In this document: in pieces, positions 42,437-47,511 of the stretch | How positions within the stretch are numbered: the first letter of the stretch is position 1 | Layout of the letters: each line of letters starts with the position of its first letter | Assembly: GCA_945902955.1 (NCBI GenBank) | Contig: CAMDNO010000013.1 | Location: 1-47,511, forward strand | Direction: 5' to 3' | Length of the DNA stretch: 47,511 bases | Source of the DNA: Porphyromonas cangingivalis | GTDB lineage: Bacteria > Bacteroidota > Bacteroidia > Bacteroidales > Paludibacteraceae | Position numbers and translations under genes: made by a program | Notes under the pieces: generated by a model | What the model was told of the DNA's origin: nothing | The model's database searches: none | What the model saw: the letters and a program-made list of their open reading frames with translations, nothing else

Positions 42437-45160
42437 TTATAATTTATAACGTATTCCCAGTAAAAATGATGACTGATAATACTCTCTGCGAATAAGTGTC
42501 TCTCCATTCCCCGGTATTTGATTGGAAAATTGATCGTTGTATGAATTTTGAGTTTTTAAAAATTCTATCTTAGGTGTATTTAATAAATTATTGGCTTTAG
42601 CAAAAATGGAAAACCCTGACTTAAAACTCTTTTCTGCTGACAAATCTAACTGTAACGAACCTTTTTCCCAATAGTCCGAATCGAGAAAGCGCGATACAAT
42701 TACAATTTTATCTCCGGTATAAGATGCTGCTAATTGTGCATCCCAGCCATGATTTGGGTCTTTAAACAATAGCGAAATATTTCCAACATGAGAAGCCTGC
42801 CCTACCAACGGTCGTGTTTGGTCTTTTGTGAAAGTTTTAGTATTACCAAAATCATCTTTTCCGTAATAAATTTTCGAAGTAGTAATAGCAGAATTTGTAA
42901 AGGTATAATTTGCCTTTAAACCAAACACACGAATATATTTGATATAATCAACTTCGAAACCAAGATTTTGACCTTTCCCAAGATTTTTAAATCCATATCC
43001 GGACTGACGCTGATTGACAGAAAAATAGGCATACTCAATAGGCTCAGCAAGGCTTTTAAAGAAAGCGCCTATCAGAATCTGATCCACTGGTTTTGGGAAA
43101 AACTCCCAACGCAAATCAAAATTATCATTCAACGAACGTTTCAAATCTTTATTACCATATTCGGTATACTCTTCTTCAATAATTTGGTAAGGTACTACTT
43201 CGTAAAAACCAGGTCGATTGAGCGACCGATAATAACTTGCTCTCCAATTTACCTTATCGGTAGGTGTATATTTTAATTGTACATTGGGTAAAAAATCTAT
43301 ATAAGCCATATCTCTATCTGCCGGCTCACCAGCATTTGGATAATACATGTGGTAACCCTGATTGGTATATTCGGTACGAATACCAGCAATGACCTCGATA
43401 TTTTTGCGGTTCAATTGCGATTGCAAAAATCCGGCACCAATCATTTCGGTAGCGCTAAAAGTAAGCGGACCTACACTTGCTCTTGGAGTACCTACGGTCC
43501 AATTAATCTGGTCGAAAGTGTCGAAAGCTTGGTTGGTATCAACCGGTTTAAGCGTATATTTTACAAAAGAATTATCACGATGCTTCGAATGAAACAAGCC
43601 TCCCGTTTGAAATTTTAATTTACCAATATTTGATGTTAAATTGTATTCTGCTTTTACTATCCCAGATATATTATTATCTGTATTATGTTCCCATAAGCGT
43701 AGTGATCCATCACCATCAAGATTAATATTATCAACATAGTTTTGTCGCAAATTATCTAAATTAATATACATCTGATCAGGACGTTGTAGCCCTGCTTGCG
43801 AATAAACAGCAGTCCAATGGAGTTTTAATTTATTAAAAGTATGTTCGCCCTGCAATGTGGTTGCAAAAATCTGTTGATTAGTGGTTCGCATACGTGTTTG
43901 GTACGACAAATCTAAATCTCCTTTTGCGGGGTCATAAAACAATTTGAAATTTGTCGATGTAGTTTGTCTAACCTGTGCTACTTCGTTGGCAACTAAAAAG
44001 TTATACCATTCCACTTTGTGATTCTTCGAAAACACATAATCTAATTTTGCATGGATTCCATATTGAATTTGATTTTCGGAATATTCGCGTTCTTCAATTT
44101 CAGTAAGCCGCAATGTGCTTTCGGTTTGCAACATTTCGTCGTTAAAAAAAATACTATTAGTTCCTTTGTTGAAATTTTGGTAGTTTGCGGCTACTATAAA
44201 ACCAAATTTTTTATGAAATAAGCGGTTACCAATCGAAAAACCAGCAGTCATGTTTGGTAATGGCTGCGACTTATTAGTTGCATAAACTCCATTTCCAAAA
44301 TCAGCCATTGTAGCCGAGTATGTACTTCCATATTGCTCATAAGGTGATTGGGGAATAACTTTTGTTTTGTCGAATCCGGTAAAGGGTCTGTCGAAAAATA
44401 AGGTACTGTAGCCCAAAGAAGCATTTGCACGTATCGAGAGAGCACCGGGGGCATCCTTCATAACCATATTTACAGCACCACCCGTAGCATCGCCTTCCAT
44501 TTCGGCATTTCGGGTTTTGCTCACTTCAAGACGGTCAAGTAATTCGCTGGGAAAGATATTTAAGGGCACATAGCGTTGTTTATTGTTAGGACTGGAGATT
44601 TTCACACCATTTACAAGCGTTATATTATAGCGTTTATCCATACCGCGCAACACTGCATATTCAGCTTCGCCAGAGCTATTACGTTCTAATGTAACGCCGG
44701 AAATTCGACCTAAAACGTTTGCTACAGTAAGATCGGGCGAAATTTCGATACTCCTTGCTCCTACTATATTTAAGATATTCGACGAAAGTCTTTCTACTGA
44801 CCGTAAACTAGCATCGGAGGTTTTGTTAGCAGCAATTACCACTACGTCGCTTAGTTCGTTTTCGTACGAAACTAAATCCAATGAAATTTTTTGATTTTTT
44901 GAAACAGTGAAGGTTTTCTCAATTGTTTTGTAGCTAATGTAGCTACACACAAGAGTAACTTTACTTTGGTCAATATTTTTAAGAACAAAACTACCATCTA
45001 AACCTGTAGTAGTACCAATGCTATTATTTCCCTTAACAAATACATTAGCTCCAATGAGCATTTCGCCTGTTTGTGCATCGCGCACTACACCTGAAATATT
45101 TTCGGAATTGGAATAAATGGAAATAAATAACAAGAAAAAGGTGAGAAATTTTTGAAACAT
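42437..45160 (-). CDS. TonB-dependent outer-membrane receptor
   Basis: 907-residue outer-membrane transporter. The signal peptide is MFQKFLTFFLLFISIYSNS. It is followed by a carboxypeptidase-regulatory-like domain (ISGVVRDAQTGEMLIGANVFVKG, to about residue 100), then the plug with VANVLGRISGVTLERN, YAVLRGMDKRYNITLVNG and DATGGAVNMVMKD. The remainder is a 22-strand-type barrel ending in an aromatic-rich LLGIRYKL terminus. There is no SusD partner next to it, so it is not a SusCD pair. It heads a minus-strand set with a beta-helix lipoprotein and a phosphatase. The ligand is not known; phosphorylated organic matter is a reasonable guess. Confidence 0.95.
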   Translation of the reverse strand: MFQKFLTFFLLFISIYSNSENISGVVRDAQTGEMLIGANVFVKGNNSIGTTTGLDGSFVLKNIDQSKVTLVCSYISYKTIEKTFTVSKNQKISLDLVSYENELSDVVVIAANKTSDASLRSVERLSSNILNIVGARSIEISPDLTVANVLGRISGVTLERNSSGEAEYAVLRGMDKRYNITLVNGVKISSPNNKQRYVPLNIFPSELLDRLEVSKTRNAEMEGDATGGAVNMVMKDAPGALSIRANASLGYSTLFFDRPFTGFDKTKVIPQSPYEQYGSTYSATMADFGNGVYATNKSQPLPNMTAGFSIGNRLFHKKFGFIVAANYQNFNKGTNSIFFNDEMLQTESTLRLTEIEEREYSENQIQYGIHAKLDYVFSKNHKVEWYNFLVANEVAQVRQTTSTNFKLFYDPAKGDLDLSYQTRMRTTNQQIFATTLQGEHTFNKLKLHWTAVYSQAGLQRPDQMYINLDNLRQNYVDNINLDGDGSLRLWEHNTDNNISGIVKAEYNLTSNIGKLKFQTGGLFHSKHRDNSFVKYTLKPVDTNQAFDTFDQINWTVGTPRASVGPLTFSATEMIGAGFLQSQLNRKNIEVIAGIRTEYTNQGYHMYYPNAGEPADRDMAYIDFLPNVQLKYTPTDKVNWRASYYRSLNRPGFYEVVPYQIIEEEYTEYGNKDLKRSLNDNFDLRWEFFPKPVDQILIGAFFKSLAEPIEYAYFSVNQRQSGYGFKNLGKGQNLGFEVDYIKYIRVFGLKANYTFTNSAITTSKIYYGKDDFGNTKTFTKDQTRPLVGQASHVGNISLLFKDPNHGWDAQLAASYTGDKIVIVSRFLDSDYWEKGSLQLDLSAEKSFKSGFSIFAKANNLLNTPKIEFLKTQNSYNDQFSNQIPGNGETLIRREYYQSSFLLGIRYKL

Positions 45161-45183
45161 CTGTTACTTTTTTGATTCAAGTG

Positions 45184-45191
45184 CAAAAGTA
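45184..45191 (-). promoter_or_regulatory. Bacteroidota -7 promoter element for the TonB receptor
   Basis: The minus strand reads TACTTTTG (TAnnTTTG), 24 bp before the receptor ATG. Confidence 0.6.
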
Positions 45192-45330
45192 AGATTGACG
45201 TTTTACAAAAACATGTCAAACAAATTAAACTAAAAGTAATGTATGTGTCAATAATACTATGTTTACATTTCAATAGCATTAAGAACAGAATAAATTATAA
45301 TTGAACGCATTTTTGAACTAAACAAAGTAG

Positions 45331-45346
45331 TATTTGTTTACAAATA
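45331..45346. promoter_or_regulatory. Palindrome TATTTG-TTTA-CAAATA
   Basis: Perfect 6-bp arms (45331-45336 and 45341-45346), 26 bp before the start of the CopZ-like gene, in the divergent gap shared with the TonB receptor. It could be a dimeric regulator site for one or both genes. Confidence 0.4.
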
Positions 45347-45371
45347 ATAAAATCAACACTATAAGTTTATT

Positions 45372-45794
45372 ATGAAAGGAATTACAATTTGTCCCAACTG
45401 CGGACAGCCCACGCTAAAAGTGAAGGAAGAGGCTGTTAAAAATCAAGCAATAGATAGCAAAAACGTTTCGTCGAAAAAAGCGAAGTGGCAAGTATGCGTG
45501 AACGAAAATTGCGATACTGTGTATTTAAAACCCGACACACAGCTGTTGAAATCGGATTTAAAACAGTCGCTGTTTTTTAAAGATAAAACCGACAGCGCTA
45601 TGATTTGCTATTGTTACAAAATAACAAGAGGAGAAATAAAAGAAGCAATTGCCAACGGTTCTAAGTCGGTTGGGGATGTTTATAAATATCTCGACAAGTC
45701 GAAATCGGGCAGTTGTAGCACCAATAATCCTTTAGGCAAAAGTTGCTCAAGCATTTTCAAATTTACTGTCGAACAAATTAGTAAAGAGAAATAA
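45372..45794 (+). CDS. CopZ-like zinc-ribbon and [2Fe-2S] (BFD-type) protein
   Basis: 140-residue protein with two metal sites and no membrane segment. The N-terminal part has CPNCGQPTLKV and VCVNENCDTVYL, four Cys arranged as a zinc ribbon like that of CopZ-type metallochaperones. The C-terminal part, MICYCYKITRGEIKEAIANG with GSCSTNNPLGKSC, fits a Bfd-like [2Fe-2S] domain (CxC...C...C). The copper-binding HMA domain of full CopZ is missing. Its role may be metal or iron-sulfur handling. It is convergent with the SixA-type gene and both stop codons lie inside a shared palindromic terminator. Confidence 0.78.
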   Translation: MKGITICPNCGQPTLKVKEEAVKNQAIDSKNVSSKKAKWQVCVNENCDTVYLKPDTQLLKSDLKQSLFFKDKTDSAMICYCYKITRGEIKEAIANGSKSVGDVYKYLDKSKSGSCSTNNPLGKSCSSIFKFTVEQISKEK

Positions 45795-45808
45795 GTCTTA
45801 TTTCTCTT
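45784..45808. terminator. Bidirectional terminator spanning both convergent stop codons
   Basis: AAGAGAAATAAG (45784-45795) and CTTATTTCTCTT (45797-45808) are perfect 12-bp inverted repeats with a single-base centre, effectively a 10-bp stem and 5-nt loop. The arms encode the last residues (Glu-Lys-stop) of both the CopZ-like and SixA-type proteins. T-rich DNA follows on the plus side. Confidence 0.75.
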
Positions 45809-46295
45809 CTATTTTGTAAATAAAACAGCGCCTTTTACTAACCGTTGAATTTACTTCGGCCCAAGAATCAACATCAAAATCGAATACCACTGCACTCGAA
45901 GTACTCAATAGTCCTTTTGTATCAGATTCAATCTGTTCCAACAAATAGGAAATGGTAGGGTTGTGTCCAACTATTAAAACTGTATGCGCTTCTGCATCAA
46001 AGTCTTCAATATCTTTTACAATTTCCTTAAAGGTATACAGACGATTATACAAATAGTTTTTCTTAAGCATTTTTTGTTTTAAGCCGTGATAATCAGCCAC
46101 AATTTCGGCTGTTGCCAACGCTCTTATTACCGGGCTGGTAATAATCATTTGAGGTATAATATCCAAGTGAAAAATTTTATCTGAAAAAATTTTAGCTTCC
46201 AAAATTCCTTTCTTATTCAAGCGTCTATCAAAATCATTATCGGTTGGCGATTCTGTTTCCGCTTTAGCATGACGCATTACTATTATCGTTTTCAT
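45798..46295 (-). CDS. sixA: SixA-type histidine phosphatase
   Basis: 165-residue phosphoesterase of the histidine phosphatase (RHG/RHA) superfamily; SixA members remove phosphate from phosphohistidine. The catalytic motif is IVMRHAKAE at the N-terminus (His 9 as nucleophile), with the second His in LIVGHNPTISYLLEQI near residue 110, the usual SixA layout. VIRALATAEIVADYHG gives the Arg/Ala-rich helix. The substrate here is unknown: it may act on a phosphotransfer protein or another phosphoester. It is convergent with the CopZ-like gene. Confidence 0.85.
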   Translation of the reverse strand: MKTIIVMRHAKAETESPTDNDFDRRLNKKGILEAKIFSDKIFHLDIIPQMIITSPVIRALATAEIVADYHGLKQKMLKKNYLYNRLYTFKEIVKDIEDFDAEAHTVLIVGHNPTISYLLEQIESDTKGLLSTSSAVVFDFDVDSWAEVNSTVSKRRCFIYKIEEK

Positions 46296-46519
46296 ATATG
46301 TTTATTAATTACCCCAAACGAGGAATAGATATTATTGTTTAATTGTAAATTGGATGACATTATTAAAATGCTTTTATGTGCTACATATATAGTAACATTT
46401 TTTACAACAAAAAGTTTTTGATATTTTATCACATTTATTAATCATATCTTAATTATTAAAATTACGCTTTCAAATACATATTATAATTCAAATTTTAATA
46501 TCATTATGATATTTAAAAA

Positions 46520-46551
46520 AATCAGACCTATTCTCGCGAACAAGTCTGATT
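46520..46551 (-). terminator. Terminator downstream of the T9SS protein
   Basis: AATCAGAC (46520-46527) pairs with GTCTGATT (46544-46551), 45 bp past the T9SS protein stop on the minus strand, followed on that strand by a T run. The arm sequence is shared with the 40008 terminator. The remaining 46296-46519 gap is AT-rich and shows no gene. Confidence 0.6.
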
Positions 46552-46596
46552 ATCATTTTTTAAAAACATCGAAATACTATTCGTAGAAACGAATTT

Positions 46597-47511
46597 TTAG
46601 CGAACAGTAAGTTTTTGGTTGTATGTTGTATTACCCTGACGAGCAACTATCATATACATTCCTTTGCGCAATTCTGAGATATTTAAAATTTCTTTTTCAA
46701 CATTACTTACTGTTTTGTTGATTAAGTTTCTACCAGCAAGATCAGTAACCTGAATAGTAGTAAATCCGCTAAATTCTGGCAATTCAACAATTACTTGTGA
46801 GGTTGCAGGATTAGGATATACTTTCAAGCTATTAGCTGAAGTTGATTTTGGAGTGAAAATACCTGTGGCATACCAATATGAGTTTGTAGCCAATACAGAA
46901 CCCGATTTTAATGTAAATTTAGGTGCTGTCAATACGAAAGGATCTTCCACATTTAGGTCGGCAACAGCAGCAATAATAGCATTACTATAAGCAGCAGTAT
47001 TAAACCAGTTAGCAGCAGCAGTTGCATCCCAACCTGTACCAATTATAGCAACATTAGCGGTAGCTCCGGCAACAACGCTATTACGCATTTTTAAATCGCC
47101 ATTTGTAGCTCCTGTTTGTGTTGTAGCCGATTCAACAACTACACCTGTTGGCCAACCTGCAAATACACAGTTATATGCCTGAAGTCTGGTGTTTTTCTTG
47201 AAATGTATTGCACGTCCATATTTTGAATGTAATGTTCCTGCTGGAACAAATGAGCTTATGTTCGAGAAAATAGCTGATGTCATTGGTGTATTTGTAGAAC
47301 CTGAACCATCGTTATCAGACTCAAAGCAGTTTGAAGTACTTGTATCGGCAATTTGTGGGTCGCGCAACGAAACACCAAATTGTACCATACCATGATAACC
47401 AAAGTCAGTATCAAAATCATCATCCCAACCACGTAGGGCAATTAAGTGTTTTGCATTTACACTTCCACCAAACCACTCATACGAATCGTCGCCCGAGTAT
47501 GATACCTGAAC
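46597..47511 (-). CDS. Surface or secreted beta-helix protein with T9SS sorting domain (partial)
   Basis: The gene runs off the right edge, so at least 304 residues are visible. The frame continues upstream of the internal ATG at 47388: VQVSYSGDDSYEWFGG, VNAKHLIALRGWDDDFDTDFG, then VQFGVSLRDPQIADTS and NCFESDNDGS. That is the usual conserved core of a Bacteroidota beta-helix family with acidic, probably Ca2+-binding, turns. The C-terminus has the type IX secretion sorting domain (LKVYPNPATSQVIVELP, with a KGMYMIVARQGN strand and a basic KLTVR end), so the protein should cross the outer membrane by T9SS. It may work with the receptor-phosphatase set to its left, but the terminator between them argues for a separate transcript. 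Confidence 0.88.
   Translation of the reverse strand, partial: VQVSYSGDDSYEWFGGSVNAKHLIALRGWDDDFDTDFGYHGMVQFGVSLRDPQIADTSTSNCFESDNDGSGSTNTPMTSAIFSNISSFVPAGTLHSKYGRAIHFKKNTRLQAYNCVFAGWPTGVVVESATTQTGATNGDLKMRNSVVAGATANVAIIGTGWDATAAANWFNTAAYSNAIIAAVADLNVEDPFVLTAPKFTLKSGSVLATNSYWYATGIFTPKSTSANSLKVYPNPATSQVIVELPEFSGFTTIQVTDLAGRNLINKTVSNVEKEILNISELRKGMYMIVARQGNTTYNQKLTVR

Noticed and set aside
40079..45160. Polysaccharide utilisation locus (SusC/SusD)
   Set aside because: The TonB receptor has no SusD-like lipoprotein or glycoside hydrolase beside it.

Overview
The window reads as a chromosomal segment of a Bacteroidota bacterium, most likely Bacteroidales-like. Four things point that way. Start codons lack clear Shine-Dalgarno sequences, and many genes are preceded by the TAnnTTTG -7 promoter motif of this phylum. 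SecA is about 1100 residues with the long insertion usual in the phylum. There is a TonB-dependent receptor with an N-terminal carboxypeptidase-regulatory-like domain, and a beta-helix protein ending in a type IX secretion (T9SS) sorting domain. No rRNA, tRNA or CRISPR array was recognised. Family names come from motifs read by eye; no search was run.

Bases 1-9000 are mostly minus-strand housekeeping and cell-envelope genes: an AGCS amino-acid/cation symporter, a GT4 glycosyltransferase abutting a polysaccharide-deacetylase-like protein, a small membrane protein, coaE with a polyprenyl-phosphate sugar-1-phosphate transferase, and ppc. Bases 9240-13530 hold secA and lgt on the plus strand. A TPR/HTH membrane-linked regulator, a small exported peptide and a five-gene exported cluster follow (16150-21116: lipoprotein, alpha/beta hydrolase, PQQ-type propeller lipoprotein, a second hydrolase split by an apparent frameshift, membrane protein). 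Next are a solitary AAA-ATPase-like/PD-(D/E)XK protein and an M3 metallopeptidase.

Bases 25600-38200 are the accessory part. A nine-unit 42-bp tandem repeat with a palindromic core is followed by a toxin-antitoxin pair whose PIN toxin is cut by a nonsense codon. A 220-nt stretch of consecutive inverted repeats then leads into a defence island: an SNF2-family helicase, a type III beta-class DNA methyltransferase (Mod) whose recognition region has different base composition, and a type III Res subunit with helicase motifs and a C-terminal PD...ExK site. An AbiL-like pair (RloA-type ATPase plus RloB-like protein) follows, flanked by direct copies of the end of a small unknown gene. Short dispersed palindromes are concentrated between these genes.

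Bases 38300-47511 return to ordinary content: a TauE/SafE permease with a repeat-derived linker, an RsmI-like methylase, and a minus-strand set of TonB receptor, beta-helix lipoprotein and an ACP5-type phosphatase whose usual tyrosine metal ligand is replaced by histidine. A CopZ-like Zn/2Fe-2S protein, a SixA-type phosphatase and a partial T9SS beta-helix protein running off the right edge complete it. The strongest leads are the SNF2-Mod-Res plus AbiL island with its repeat boundaries, the phased 42-bp repeat, and the altered phosphatase.
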